64,000 bases of DNA from Acidobacteriaceae bacterium. Lineage in GTDB: Bacteria; Acidobacteriota; Terriglobia; Terriglobales; Acidobacteriaceae. The translations under genes were made by a program, and so were the position numbers. The stretch covers positions 33,009 through 97,008 of the forward strand of contig PLGG01000047.1 in NCBI GenBank assembly GCA_003138515.1. The letters run 5' to 3'. The notes under the pieces are model-generated. The model did no database searches. It saw nothing but the letters and a program-made list of their open reading frames with translations, and was not told the DNA's origin. Below, in pieces: positions 25,114 to 34,753 of this stretch (position 1 is the first letter of the stretch; the number at the start of each line of letters is the position of its first letter).

Positions 25114-25704
25114 CTACCGGATGATCTTCAGCGCAGCGCGGAACAGCCCGTCGAAGTCGGCCGAGAGAGTTTTCTCCTTCGCGGTGGCCTGCGCGATGGC
25201 TTTCTCCGCAGCCGGCCGTTGATAGCCAAGATTGGTCAGCGCCGAAAGCACATCGTCGACTGCGGGGCCTTGCACGGACGGCTGCGCGGGCGCAACAGCA
25301 AAGTCGTCGAGCTTGTCTTTAAGCTCGACCACCAGGCGCTCGGCCAACTTCTTGCCCACGCCGGGAATGTGCGTGAGCTGTGCGTGATCCTGGCCGCGAA
25401 TGGCCTGAATCACCCGTTCGGAGTTAAGCCCGCTCAGAATTTTGATGGCTAGCTTCGGGCCGACGCCGCTCACGGTGATGAGCCGCTCGAACAGGCGCTT
25501 CTCTTCGCGGTCGAGAAAACCGAAGAGCGCGATCTGGTCGTCGCTTACCTGGGTGTGAATGTGCAGCGCGGCCTCAGCGCCCACTGAGGGCAGCGCCGTG
25601 AACGTGGGCACGGAGATGGCGACGTCGTAGCCCACGCCCGCGGCCTCAACGACGGCCTGGCCGGGCTGCTTGTGAATGAGCTTGCCGCGCAAGTGAGCGA
25701 TCAT
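25114..25704 (-). CDS. ruvA: Holliday junction branch-migration protein RuvA
   Basis: Binds four-way junctions and loads the RuvB helicase. Domain I (OB fold) opens with MIAHLRGKLIHKQPGQAVVEAAGVGYDV. Domain II has the two helix-hairpin-helix motifs (ITVSGVGPKLAIKILSG and LTHIPGVGKKLAERLVVELKDKL). Domain III (from about 150) binds RuvB, ending in FRAALKIIR. Length (196 residues) is normal. It starts 6 bases after the kbl stop, so it probably shares its transcript. ruvB and ruvC are not in the window. Confidence 0.96.
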   Translation of the reverse strand: MIAHLRGKLIHKQPGQAVVEAAGVGYDVAISVPTFTALPSVGAEAALHIHTQVSDDQIALFGFLDREEKRLFERLITVSGVGPKLAIKILSGLNSERVIQAIRGQDHAQLTHIPGVGKKLAERLVVELKDKLDDFAVAPAQPSVQGPAVDDVLSALTNLGYQRPAAEKAIAQATAKEKTLSADFDGLFRAALKIIR

Positions 25705-25710
25705 TTCAAC

Positions 25711-26925
25711 CTATTGTAGAATCCGCATTTGCTTTGCCACACGCTCCAGCGTTTCGAGCGCGCGGTCGAGCTGAGCGCGCGTGTGCTCGCTGGTCAGGAT
25801 GGCGCGGATGCGCGCTTTGCCTTCCGGCACTGTGGGGAACGCGATTCCTGTCGCCATCACGCCCTCGTCGAAGAGCGCGCGGCCGAACTCCATCGCCGCG
25901 CGGCCCTCGCCCACGATGATCGGCGTAATCGGCGTTTCCGTCGCCGGCGTGTTCACGCCGCCGATGTTAAACCCGGCGCGCTTGAGCTCCCCCTGAAAGT
26001 AGCGCGTGTTCGACCACAGGCGCAGAATCCGCTCCGGCTCCGCCAAAAGAATGTCGAAGGCCGCGATGCAGGTGGCCGCCACCGATGGCGGATGCGAGGT
26101 GGAAAACAGAAACGGCCGCGCGCGGTGGTAAAGATAGTCGATCAGGTCCTTCGTGCCGCAGACGTAGCCGCCGAGCGCTCCGATGGCCTTCGACAGCGTG
26201 CCCACCTGCACATCGACCTTGCCGTGCATTCCAAAGTGGTCGACCGACCCGCGCCCGTTGCGACCCAACACGCCCGAAGCGTGAGCGTCATCGACCATCA
26301 TGATCGCGCCGTACTTCTCGGCCAGCGCGGCCAGCTTGTCCACGGGCCCGATGTCGCCGTCCATCGAAAAAACGCCATCGGTGATCACCAGCTTCTTGCC
26401 CGGCTGCGCGGCAAGCTGCTGCAGCAGCTCCTCGCAATGAGCCGCGTCTTTGTGCCGGAAGACCTTGATGGTGGCCCGCGAAAGACGCGCCCCGTCGATG
26501 ATGCTCGCGTGGTTCAGCTCGTCAGAGAGGATGAAGTCCTCTTTGCCGAGGATCGCGCTCACCGTTCCGGCGTTGGCAGCAAAGCCGCTCTGGAAAACCA
26601 CGCAGGCCTCGACATTCTTGAAACGCGCGATCTTCTCTTCGAGTTCCATATGAATGCGCATGGTCCCAGCAATGGTGCGCACCGCGCCCGAGCCCACGCC
26701 GAAGGCGCGCGTGGCGGCAATGGCCGCCTCAATGAGCTTGGGGTGGTTGGCCAGGCCAAGATAGTTGTTGCTGGCCAGGTTGATGACCTCGCGGCCGTCG
26801 TAGTGGCAGACCGGCGCCTGCTGGTCATCGAGCACGCGGAGATTGAAGTGCGTACCCTTAGCGCGCAACTCGTCGAGCACGGCAGTGAGATGAGCGAGCT
26901 GGGGGCGTGGCGTAGCTTCTGTCAT
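25711..26925 (-). CDS. kbl: Glycine C-acetyltransferase (2-amino-3-ketobutyrate CoA ligase)
   Basis: PLP enzyme of the alpha-oxoamine synthase family. It splits 2-amino-3-ketobutyrate with CoA to glycine and acetyl-CoA. LASNNYLGLANHPKL, SGFAANAGTVSAIL, DELNHASIIDG, DDAHASGVLG and GTLSKAIGALGGYV (with the PLP Lys) are in order. I chose the ATG at 26925 (MTEATPRPQ, AGGTG upstream), giving 404 residues. BioF is the main alternative, but HFNLRVLDDQQAPVCHYDGREVINLASN is KBL-like, and a threonine dehydrogenase gene lies 3.3 kb away, supporting threonine breakdown. Confidence 0.9.
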   Translation of the reverse strand: MTEATPRPQLAHLTAVLDELRAKGTHFNLRVLDDQQAPVCHYDGREVINLASNNYLGLANHPKLIEAAIAATRAFGVGSGAVRTIAGTMRIHMELEEKIARFKNVEACVVFQSGFAANAGTVSAILGKEDFILSDELNHASIIDGARLSRATIKVFRHKDAAHCEELLQQLAAQPGKKLVITDGVFSMDGDIGPVDKLAALAEKYGAIMMVDDAHASGVLGRNGRGSVDHFGMHGKVDVQVGTLSKAIGALGGYVCGTKDLIDYLYHRARPFLFSTSHPPSVAATCIAAFDILLAEPERILRLWSNTRYFQGELKRAGFNIGGVNTPATETPITPIIVGEGRAAMEFGRALFDEGVMATGIAFPTVPEGKARIRAILTSEHTRAQLDRALETLERVAKQMRILQ

Positions 26926-27128
26926 AGCAATGCACCTACGCAGAAAGCATAGCGCGGCGGCCGGATGGCGTTCCGTCCGGCGAAACGTCAAAGAGAAGTC
27001 CGATGGAGGGGGCGGAGGGTTGGCTGGAACGCGCCCCCGCCAGATACAATAGGGGTTTACGCAGAGGCAATCGACGAAGCGCCGCTGGGCGAGGGCGCCA
27101 TCATTCCGGAGAGTTGGAGCAGGTGCAA

Positions 27129-28160
27129 GTGAGAGGTTTGAATTGCCGCGGATTGCGGCTTGAAGCGGTTGCGGGACTGGGTATCGCAATGGCGCTGGCT
27201 GTGCTGCCGGCGGCCGCATCGGCGCAACAAATCACGACACATACCGTCCTGACCGTGGAAACCAGCGAGCAGGGCGGGCATACGCAGGCTACCGTCAGAG
27301 TTGCTGTGAACGGCGCGGACGGCCTGCCTGCATCCGGCGCTGTGATCATCGAAGACGGAAATCGCGAACTAGCCGAAGCGGCTTTGAACAGCGACGGAGA
27401 GGCATCGCCCGGGCTGTCGTTCGCGGGCGGAGATCACGCCTTGCGCGCCGTCTATACGGGCGATGCATCGCACCTGGGCTCGGCTTCCGTCACCAGCAAT
27501 GTTTCGGCCCAAACCAGCTCTACCCCGAATTTTGCGCTCTCGCTCGCGGCCGTCTTGCCCTCGACTCTGCCGCTCACACTCACGGCCGGTCAGGCAGGCA
27601 CCATTGCCGTCACTGTGGTGCCTGAAGACAATGCTGCTCTCACAGCGCCAATGTTCGTCACTCTTTCGTGTTCGGGCCTTCCCAGTGAAGCTTCATGCAC
27701 CTTTACTCCGGCGACCTTGGAGATTCTGCCCACCACGCCCGCAAGTTGCCCTTCCGGTTCGCTGGCGTCGGCGTGCCCGCCGGTCAGTTCTATGCTGCTT
27801 CAGACTCAGGCGCAATCGACGAGTCAGCTTGTGCGACCGGCGCAGCACTTGCGCGGAGCAGGCCCTGTCGCCTGGGCCATTCTTTTACCGGGCATGCTTG
27901 CCCTTGGTGGACTTGCCTGGGGCGCGCGCCGGCGGCGCTGGTTGCAGCGCCTTGCACTCGTTGCATTCGTGGGTCTGGTGACCGCGTTGGGTACCACCGC
28001 GTGCAAGCCGCTCTACAACTACTACAAACACGGTCCCACGAAGAACCCTGCAACTCCGTCAGGCACGTATACCGTCACCGTCACAGGACAATCCTCCAAC
28101 GGCGTAACGGCCATTACCAATAACACCACGATGGTGCTCACGGTAACTGGCGGTTCTTAA
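27129..28160 (+). CDS. Secreted Ig-like repeat protein with C-terminal membrane anchor
   Basis: The chosen GTG (27129) has GGAG 8 bases upstream and opens a signal peptide ending ASAQQ, giving 343 residues. A bacterial Ig-like domain (about 35-125: TVLTVETSEQGGHTQATVRVAVNG, GDHALRAVYTGDASHLGSAS) is followed by a Ser/Thr-rich linker. One to two hydrophobic segments come next (AWAILLPGMLALGGLAWGARRRR and LALVAFVGLVTALG), then a short extracellular-type tail with another beta motif (SGTYTVTVTGQSSNG). This arrangement is frequent in Acidobacteriota surface proteins. The binding partner is unknown. Confidence 0.78.
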   Translation: MRGLNCRGLRLEAVAGLGIAMALAVLPAAASAQQITTHTVLTVETSEQGGHTQATVRVAVNGADGLPASGAVIIEDGNRELAEAALNSDGEASPGLSFAGGDHALRAVYTGDASHLGSASVTSNVSAQTSSTPNFALSLAAVLPSTLPLTLTAGQAGTIAVTVVPEDNAALTAPMFVTLSCSGLPSEASCTFTPATLEILPTTPASCPSGSLASACPPVSSMLLQTQAQSTSQLVRPAQHLRGAGPVAWAILLPGMLALGGLAWGARRRRWLQRLALVAFVGLVTALGTTACKPLYNYYKHGPTKNPATPSGTYTVTVTGQSSNGVTAITNNTTMVLTVTGGS

Positions 28161-28173
28161 TTACACTGCCTGC

Positions 28174-30144
28174 ATGACGCGGCGGCATCCCCTTCCCCCG
28201 GGAATCTATGCGCTGGTGGAGCAGACGCCGGCCACAGTGCTGCTTGAAGGCGGGAAACAGAACTGCTCCGAAACCAAGGAAAAACCGTGGACGCAAATGT
28301 TCACGGCTCCCCTGCGCGTGTGTGTCGCGTATTCGCCGGCAGAGATTCCTCCTCTGTTCGCCGACCTTGAGAGCGCGGTGGCCGCGGGCCATTGTGCGGC
28401 GGGATTCTTCAGCTACGAGTGCGGATGCTGTTTTGAGCCGAAGGCAGGAACGCGCGCAGCCGGAGCCAGTGAACCGCTTGCCTGGTTTGGGATCTACGCG
28501 CGGAGCTACGCATTCGACCACCAATTGGGCAGTTTCGTTGACGGTGAGCCGCCTGAGCTCGAGCGATTCCGCTGCGAGAAACAGGATGCAGAGACGGCAG
28601 AGCCGGCGCCAGAGATCGCCGCGGAGTTTGGGTTTACAGAGGTCGAGTACGCCCAGCGCATCGCCCGGATTCACGAGTGGATTCGCGCCGGAGACGTGTA
28701 TCAGCTGAATTTCACCGCGCCAATGCGATTTGAAGTGCCGGGCGGCGCTGCGTCGCTCTATGCACGGCTGCGCGCACGGCAGCCGGTCGACTACGGAGCG
28801 TTCCTGCACTGGCAGCCGGATCGCCGCATTCTTTCGTTTTCGCCGGAGCTGTTCTTTCGCATCCAAGATGACGGAGCCGGACGCGGCGGGCGCCGAATCG
28901 TCACTCGCCCGATGAAAGGCACCGCGCCTCGGGGGCGCACTACGCGCGAGGACAGCGTCATCGCCAAGTGGCTCCATGGCGACGCCAAAAACCGCAGCGA
29001 GAACGTAATGATCGTCGACCTCGTGCGCAACGACCTGGGCCGTGTTGCGCAGACGGGGAGCGTGAACGTCGAAGAGCTCTTCGCCGTCGAGCGCTACGCC
29101 ACGCTCTGGCAGATGACTTCGACAGTCAGCGCGGAGCTGCGGCCCGAGGCGAGTTTTCGCGACATCTTCCGCGCGTTGTTTCCCTGCGGGTCAGTGACAG
29201 GCGCGCCCAAGGTGCGGGCCATGCAGCTCATCGCCGAGCTTGAAGGCTCGCCGCGCGGCGTGTATACGGGCGCTATCGGTTTCTTCTCTCCGCGGCAAAC
29301 GGTCTTCAATGTTGCCATTCGCACTCTGGAGTTCGATGGTGCGCGCGGAACCATGGGGGTCGGCAGCGGCGTGGTCATCGATTCCGATCCGGCGCAAGAG
29401 TTTCGCGAGTGCCTGCTCAAGGCGGAGTTCCTTACCGGTCTCGGCGCAAGCACCACAACTCCTATCGCCGAGAACGGGCGGATCGTCAGCCAGCCCGATG
29501 AGTTTTTCCTGATCGAGACGATGCTTTGGGACGGCAGCTATCCGCTGGGCGGCTATCCGTTCTTGGAGCTGCATCTCGAGCGGCTCGAAGATTCAGCCGA
29601 CTATTTTGATTTTCCGTGCGAACGCACAGCGGTGAAGTCAGCACTAGAACAATACGCACGACGATTCCCGAATCGAGCGCCACGCAAAGTGCGGTTTCTC
29701 TTCGACAGTGACGGCGGCTTCGAAATCACGGACGAAGCTTTGCCGCCGGGCGCTGCCGAGCAACGCATCGGCCGCGTGCGCCTCGCAGCGGAGCGCACCG
29801 ATCCGACCGACAAATGGCTCTACCACAAGTCCACGCACCGCCCACTCTACGCCCGTGCATTTGAACAGGCCACTCGCGACGGATTCGACGACGCGCTTTT
29901 TCTCAATTTGCGTGGCGAAGTCACTGAAGGCGCTATCAGTAATGTGTTTGCCGAGAAAGACGGCCGCTGGTTCACGCCGCCCGTCGAGTGCGGTTTGTTG
30001 CCCGGAGTTTACCGCCGCCATTTGCTCGAAACCCGGCCCGAAATCGAGGAGCGCGTGCTGACCCTCGACGACCTCCGCCTCGCCGACGCTGTCTACCTGG
30101 CCAACGCAGTCCGCGGCCTGCGCCGAGTGGAGATCAACTGGTGA
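28174..30144 (+). CDS. pabBC: Aminodeoxychorismate synthase/lyase fusion (PabB-PabC)
   Basis: Makes p-aminobenzoate for folate: PabB turns chorismate plus ammonia into aminodeoxychorismate, and PabC removes pyruvate. The chorismate-binding domain fills about 60-430 (FTAPMRFEVPGG, SFSPELFFRIQD, RPMKGTAPRG, NVMIVDLVRNDLGRVAQ, GSVTGAPKVRAMQLIAELE, YTGAIGFFS). The PLP lyase domain runs from about 440 to 656 (ETMLWDGSYPLGGYPFLELHLERL, then a probable PLP Lys in WLYHKSTHRPLYARA, and TEGAISNVFAEKDGRWFTPPVECGLLPGVYR). The glutamine amidotransferase PabA is not nearby. The ATG lacks a clear Shine-Dalgarno. Confidence 0.95.
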   Translation: MTRRHPLPPGIYALVEQTPATVLLEGGKQNCSETKEKPWTQMFTAPLRVCVAYSPAEIPPLFADLESAVAAGHCAAGFFSYECGCCFEPKAGTRAAGASEPLAWFGIYARSYAFDHQLGSFVDGEPPELERFRCEKQDAETAEPAPEIAAEFGFTEVEYAQRIARIHEWIRAGDVYQLNFTAPMRFEVPGGAASLYARLRARQPVDYGAFLHWQPDRRILSFSPELFFRIQDDGAGRGGRRIVTRPMKGTAPRGRTTREDSVIAKWLHGDAKNRSENVMIVDLVRNDLGRVAQTGSVNVEELFAVERYATLWQMTSTVSAELRPEASFRDIFRALFPCGSVTGAPKVRAMQLIAELEGSPRGVYTGAIGFFSPRQTVFNVAIRTLEFDGARGTMGVGSGVVIDSDPAQEFRECLLKAEFLTGLGASTTTPIAENGRIVSQPDEFFLIETMLWDGSYPLGGYPFLELHLERLEDSADYFDFPCERTAVKSALEQYARRFPNRAPRKVRFLFDSDGGFEITDEALPPGAAEQRIGRVRLAAERTDPTDKWLYHKSTHRPLYARAFEQATRDGFDDALFLNLRGEVTEGAISNVFAEKDGRWFTPPVECGLLPGVYRRHLLETRPEIEERVLTLDDLRLADAVYLANAVRGLRRVEINW

Positions 30145-30168
30145 GGGAGCCGGTCAACGCGGTCTTTC

Positions 30169-30200
30169 TCGGTCCCCTGTTCCCTTGGTCCCTGCTTCTC
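30169..30200. repeat. Heptamer-like repeat between pabBC and tdh (locus 7)
   Basis: GGTCCCC, TGTTCCC, TTGGTCCC and TGCTTCTC form a short array, the complement of the CAGGGAC words seen at loci 2 and 8. It lies between the convergent stops of pabBC and tdh and has one 8-base step. Confidence 0.5.
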
Positions 30201-31244
30201 TCACTCCGGCCGCATGACCACCTTGATCGCCTCGCCAGATTGCAGCAGCTCCATTGCCTTCTCGAACTCGCTCAGCTTGAGGCGATGCGTGATCACCGGC
30301 TCGAGGTTCAGCTTGCCTGTGGCCAGCAGCGCCTCCATCTGGAACCACGTCTCGAACATCTTGCGCCCGTTGATGCCCTGCACCGTGGCGCCCTTGAAGA
30401 TGATGTCGCGGGCAAAATCGAGCTCGAATGGCCGCGACGGAATGCCGAGCAGCGAAGCGCGGCCGCCGGTGCGCAGCAGCGCGAAACCCAGCCGCATGGC
30501 CTCGGGATGGCCCGACATTTCGAGCAGCACGTCCACGCCGGTGCCGCCTGTCGCTTCGAAAATCTGTTTCTCCACATCGTCGGTCGTGGGATCGAGAGCA
30601 AGATCGGCCCCCATCTCCAGCGCCACGCGCCTGCGATGCGCATTCACCTCCGTGGCGAAGACGCGCGCCGCTCCGCACGCTTTGGCCACGGCAATCGAGA
30701 ACAACCCAATCGCGCCACAGCCCGTGACGGCGACGGTATTCGCGGCAATCGGGCCCGCAAGCACGGCGTGCACCGCGTTGCCCAGAGGGTCGAGCAACGA
30801 AGCGTAATCGTGCGGGATCGACGGCGAGAGCTTCCAGATGTTCGATTCCGGAATGACAGCATAGCCGGCGAAAGCCCCGTCGGCATCCACGCCCAGAATG
30901 CGGACATGCTGGCAAACGTGCGCCAGGCCGGTGCGGCATTGCAGACACTTGCCGCAGGCCACATGCATCTCCGCGCTCACCAGGTCGCCTTCGTGCACAG
31001 TGGTCACGCCGCGGCCCACTGCGGCCACCGCGCCCGAGAACTCGTGCCCCGGAATCAGCGGCGGATGAATCCTGCCCTTGGCCCACGGATCCCAGTTGTA
31101 GATGTGCAAATCGGTTCCGCACACACTCGCGGCCTGCACGCGCACCAATACTTCGCCGGGACCGGGAGCGGGAACCGGGACCTCGCGAAGTTCGATGCCG
31201 GGCGCGGCCTTGGCTTTTACAACGGCCTGCATGGTGGCGGGCAT
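30201..31244 (-). CDS. tdh: L-threonine 3-dehydrogenase
   Basis: Zinc-dependent, NAD-linked medium-chain dehydrogenase that oxidises threonine to 2-amino-3-ketobutyrate, the substrate of Kbl. CGTDLHIYNWD supplies the catalytic zinc Cys, GHEFSGAVAAVG the Glu, and the CGKCLQCRTGLAHVC cluster the structural zinc. TGCGAIGLFSIAVAKACGA binds NAD. The ATG at 31244 has GGGGGG 9-10 bases before it and gives 347 residues, near the E. coli length. The frame also runs on to a TTG at 31289. With kbl it gives a complete threonine to glycine route, though the genes are on separate transcripts. Confidence 0.93.
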   Translation of the reverse strand: MPATMQAVVKAKAAPGIELREVPVPAPGPGEVLVRVQAASVCGTDLHIYNWDPWAKGRIHPPLIPGHEFSGAVAAVGRGVTTVHEGDLVSAEMHVACGKCLQCRTGLAHVCQHVRILGVDADGAFAGYAVIPESNIWKLSPSIPHDYASLLDPLGNAVHAVLAGPIAANTVAVTGCGAIGLFSIAVAKACGAARVFATEVNAHRRRVALEMGADLALDPTTDDVEKQIFEATGGTGVDVLLEMSGHPEAMRLGFALLRTGGRASLLGIPSRPFELDFARDIIFKGATVQGINGRKMFETWFQMEALLATGKLNLEPVITHRLKLSEFEKAMELLQSGEAIKVVMRPE

Positions 31245-31359
31245 AAGCGCGGACCCCCCCAGCGCCGCCTGCGGGAAAGTGAATGACAACCTCTACACCG
31301 CAGACAACCAAGTCTATCAACCACCGCTCGGTGGTAGAACGTTGTAGGGAGTTGAAATC

Positions 31360-33894
31360 ATGGCGAAGAAGAGGTTTGCGGCGCGGTGGAACATTGATTT
31401 CCTGATGGCATTTTCGTTGGCGGCAGCTTTTGCCGCGGGGTTGGTGGCGCGCGCGCAGACTGAGGATCAGGCGTGGCTGCGTTATGCGGGCGGGCAGGCC
31501 CGCTCCGCAATCCCCACCTCGGTTCGCGCGCTCGGCGGCGGCGCGATGGAGCAGTCAGCCGTTCAGGAGCTTCAACGCGGCATCGCCGGCATGACGGGCG
31601 CGCAGCGGGCGAACTCCAGCCAAGGCGAGACCGTTGTCGGCACTCTCGATGAAGTTCGCTCAGCACTTCCGGGGCTGCAGGTTCCCGCGCACCTCGCGGC
31701 GCACGGATTCTGGCTCAAGCAGACCGTGTGGCACGGGCAGCCACTCGTCATCGTCGCCGGATCGAACGAGCACGGCGCGCTCTTTGGCGCGTTTAACCTA
31801 CTGCGCCGCGTTGCAACCGACGCGGACCTTTCGCATCTCGACGCGATCGAAGCCCCCGCCATGCCGATCCGCTGGGTCGACGAGTGGGACAATGCCGATG
31901 GCACAGTCACCCGCAGCTATGGCGGCCGGTCGATTTTCTTCGAGGGCGGCAAGGTTCGCGACGACTTGAGCGATGTGACCACATACGCGCGGCTGCTCGC
32001 TTCGGTCGGCATCAACGGCTGCAACGTGAACAACGTGAACGACGCCGCGCCGTTCCTTGCGCCCGACATGATCAAGGGCCTCGCCCGCATTGCCGACGTT
32101 ATGCGGCCGTGGGGCGTGCGCTTGGCCATCAGCGTCGACATCGCCAGCCCGCAGAAAGTCGGCGGCCTCAAGACCTTCGATCCGCTCGATCCCGACGTGA
32201 AGGCGTGGTGGACAGCCAAGGTCAACGAAATCTACCAGCAGATTCCCGATTTCGCGGGCGTCACGGTGAAGGCCGATTCGGAAGGACAGCCCGGCCCTGC
32301 CAGCTATGGCCGCAGCCCGGCCGACGCTGCCAACGTGCTGGCCAACGCTCTCGCGCCGCACGGCGGCGTGGTGCTTTATCGCGCCTTCGTCTACAACAAC
32401 CATCTCGACTACAACGACATGAAGGCCGATCGCGCGCGCGCCGCTTATGACATCTTTCATCCCCTCGACGGCCAGTTCGCGCCCAATGTGATTGTGCAAA
32501 TTAAGTACGGCCCGATCGACTTCCAGGCGGAGGAGCCGGTTTCGCCCCTTTTCGCTGGGCTGACGAAAACCAGCGAGGCCATGGAGTTGCAAATCACGCA
32601 AGAGTATCTCGGCCAGCAGCGCCACCTCGTCTATCTCGCGCCGCTGTGGAAGGAGAAACTTGACTTCGATTTGCGCGCGGAAAATCGCTCGACTCCGGTA
32701 AAAGAGATCATCGAAGGCAAAAGCTTCAATCAACCGCTCGGCGGAATGATCGGCGTCTCCTGCGTGGGACGCGACGGTTGGCTGGGTGCTCCGCTGGCGA
32801 TGGCTAACCTCTATGCCTTTGGCCGCCTTGCGTGGAATCCCAATATAAGCGCGGAACAAATTGCCGCGGAGTGGACAAAGCAAACCATAGGCACCAACCC
32901 AGAGGTGGTTGCAACCGTGGATAAAATGCTCATGCGGTCGTGGCCGACGTACGTGCATTACACGGGCTTCCTTGGCACGCAAACACTCACCGACATCACC
33001 GGCAGCCACTACGGACCGAACATCGAGGCGAGCGAACGCAATGGATGGGGCCAGTGGCACCGCGACGATGCGCACGGAATCGGAATGGACCGAAGCGTCG
33101 CAACGGGGACGGGCTATGCCGGCCAATACCCGCCTGAATTGGCGAAGGTTTACGAGTCGGTCGCCACAACGCCCGAAGATGAGCTTCTCTTTTTCCATCA
33201 CGTCCCGTGGACCTACAAGTTGCACTCGGGCCAAACCATCATCCAGTACGTCTACGACATCCACTACCAAGGCGCTAGAGAAGCGGCGCAGCTTGGCAAA
33301 GAATGGGCGACGCTGAAAGGTAAGATCGACCCGCAACTCTACGAAATCGAGCGCGCACGGCTCGAGTACCAAGCGGGCCACGCCATCGTCTGGCGCGATG
33401 CGATCGTGCAGTATTTCTTCAAGGAGAGCGGCATTCCCGATGCGCTGGGCCGCGCCGGTCACTATCCCGGCCGCCTCGAGGCCGAAGACGCGCGCCTCAC
33501 GGGATACAAAATCATCGATGTCACGCCGTGGGAGGACGCCTCCGGGGGAAAGGCTGTGGCGTGCGATCCAAACGCCGCGCAAAAGACCTGCGCCGCCGAG
33601 TGGACCTACAACGGTCACGCCGGCCGCTTCGACATCGCCGTCCAATACTTCGATCTGCAGGGTGGCGTGGCGCACTTCACGCTCGGGATCAATGGAACGG
33701 AGATTGTCTCGTGGGCTGCAGACGCAAAGCTGCCCTCTAACCACCCAGGTGACAGCTCAACGCGCTTCACGCTGCGCGGCCCCGATGGACGAAGCATCGA
33801 GTTGAAGCAAGGCGACACACTGCGCGTAGAAGGCGCGCCCGACGGAAAGGATCTGGCGGCGCTCGATTACATCGAGATCGATCCGGCTGAGTAA
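31360..33894 (+). CDS. GH67 alpha-glucuronidase
   Basis: Removes 4-O-methyl-glucuronic acid from xylo-oligosaccharides during hemicellulose breakdown. An N-terminal signal-like helix (about 14-33) precedes the GH67 N-domain. The barrel has VTVKADSEGQPGPASYGR with the acid Glu, then YRAFVYNNHLDYNDMKADRARAAYD and DFQAEEPVSPLFAGL with the base pair. GWGQWHRDDAHGIGMDR and FFHHVPWTYKLHSGQTIIQYVYDIHY are family blocks. The last about 140 residues form a beta-rich, carbohydrate-binding-like domain (LEAEDARLTGYKIIDVTPWE). The total of 844 residues suits a secreted multidomain enzyme. No xylanase lies adjacent. Confidence 0.93.
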   Translation: MAKKRFAARWNIDFLMAFSLAAAFAAGLVARAQTEDQAWLRYAGGQARSAIPTSVRALGGGAMEQSAVQELQRGIAGMTGAQRANSSQGETVVGTLDEVRSALPGLQVPAHLAAHGFWLKQTVWHGQPLVIVAGSNEHGALFGAFNLLRRVATDADLSHLDAIEAPAMPIRWVDEWDNADGTVTRSYGGRSIFFEGGKVRDDLSDVTTYARLLASVGINGCNVNNVNDAAPFLAPDMIKGLARIADVMRPWGVRLAISVDIASPQKVGGLKTFDPLDPDVKAWWTAKVNEIYQQIPDFAGVTVKADSEGQPGPASYGRSPADAANVLANALAPHGGVVLYRAFVYNNHLDYNDMKADRARAAYDIFHPLDGQFAPNVIVQIKYGPIDFQAEEPVSPLFAGLTKTSEAMELQITQEYLGQQRHLVYLAPLWKEKLDFDLRAENRSTPVKEIIEGKSFNQPLGGMIGVSCVGRDGWLGAPLAMANLYAFGRLAWNPNISAEQIAAEWTKQTIGTNPEVVATVDKMLMRSWPTYVHYTGFLGTQTLTDITGSHYGPNIEASERNGWGQWHRDDAHGIGMDRSVATGTGYAGQYPPELAKVYESVATTPEDELLFFHHVPWTYKLHSGQTIIQYVYDIHYQGAREAAQLGKEWATLKGKIDPQLYEIERARLEYQAGHAIVWRDAIVQYFFKESGIPDALGRAGHYPGRLEAEDARLTGYKIIDVTPWEDASGGKAVACDPNAAQKTCAAEWTYNGHAGRFDIAVQYFDLQGGVAHFTLGINGTEIVSWAADAKLPSNHPGDSSTRFTLRGPDGRSIELKQGDTLRVEGAPDGKDLAALDYIEIDPAE

Positions 33895-33943
33895 GCGGTG
33901 CCCGGCTCTCGCGCAAGCTGCTCCGCAGACGCGGGCGCGACCC

Positions 33944-34708
33944 TCATCTGCGTCGCGCGCATCTTTGGATCTCGCCGATCAGCTCCTCGATTTGTTCCCG
34001 CCTGCGGTCGCTCAGCTCGAGAAAACGAATGCCGATTGTATTGCGGCCGTGGATGGCTTGAATGACGCCGCCCAGCCGGAGCGGCAAACCAGCGAGGCGA
34101 AACTCTGTCTCTACCCGCATGTTGAGGCCGACCGGGAAGAACTCGTCGATGCGAACGCGGCAGCCGCGCAAGGTCAGATCCTGAATGCGTCCCCGCAGCA
34201 TAGTGCCGATTTCGACCAGGAGGACCGCGACGATTGTCTCCACCGAGTAACGAGGCTGTTTCCGGCGGTTGCGATCCGCGGCAGCCTGAACCGTTTCCGG
34301 CCCCGTTCCTGCCGCCGGAAGCTGGTTCACAGCTTCGGCCCGCGCCGCCTCGGCCGCCTCCCTCTCGCCGATCACCTCGGCCAGCTCGGCCTTGCGCTGC
34401 TGGATGATGTTCACAAAGCGGATGCCCACAAGGTTCCGGTCGCCGGTCCATCGGACGACGCCGGTCATCCGGAATGCGATTCCATTCACTTTGAAGGCGA
34501 TCTCGACTAGAGATCTGGCGCCTGCGGAGAGGCGCTCGCTGGTGCGGACGCGGCAGCCTCCCAGGCTCAGATCGAGCATGCAGCATCGCACCGCCAAACC
34601 CTGGTTCACAAGGAGCAGATCACAATCCTCGACCACGGGATAGCGCGGATCGGCGCGGCGTTCCGGCTGCCGGGCCGCAAACCCGTCCCTGTCTTCACGC
34701 GCGCCCAT
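33944..34708 (-). CDS. Tandem PilZ-domain protein
   Basis: Two PilZ domains lie in one 254-residue protein, about 16-105 and 148-245, joined by an Ala/Glu-rich linker. Each has a c-di-GMP-type R-x3-R motif (RRADPRYPV; RKQPRYSV) and a D-x-S/T-x-x-G motif (LDLSLGGCRV; QDLTLRGCRV). The second has Thr and an Arg in place of the canonical Ser and Gly. This suggests a cytoplasmic c-di-GMP receptor with two sites or one active and one regulatory site. No diguanylate cyclase is in the window. Function downstream of binding is unknown. Confidence 0.9.
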   Translation of the reverse strand: MGAREDRDGFAARQPERRADPRYPVVEDCDLLLVNQGLAVRCCMLDLSLGGCRVRTSERLSAGARSLVEIAFKVNGIAFRMTGVVRWTGDRNLVGIRFVNIIQQRKAELAEVIGEREAAEAARAEAVNQLPAAGTGPETVQAAADRNRRKQPRYSVETIVAVLLVEIGTMLRGRIQDLTLRGCRVRIDEFFPVGLNMRVETEFRLAGLPLRLGGVIQAIHGRNTIGIRFLELSDRRREQIEELIGEIQRCARRR

Positions 34709-34753
34709 GGCCTGCTCCGCTCAAATCGTTCAGCGGAGGTCGATGCCCGCAAG

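Noticed and set aside
31798..33744. A 648-codon minus frame opposite the GH67 gene
   Set aside because: A GC-rich shadow of the GH67 gene, rich in Arg, Val, His and Asp with no domain; the plus frame has all GH67 motifs.
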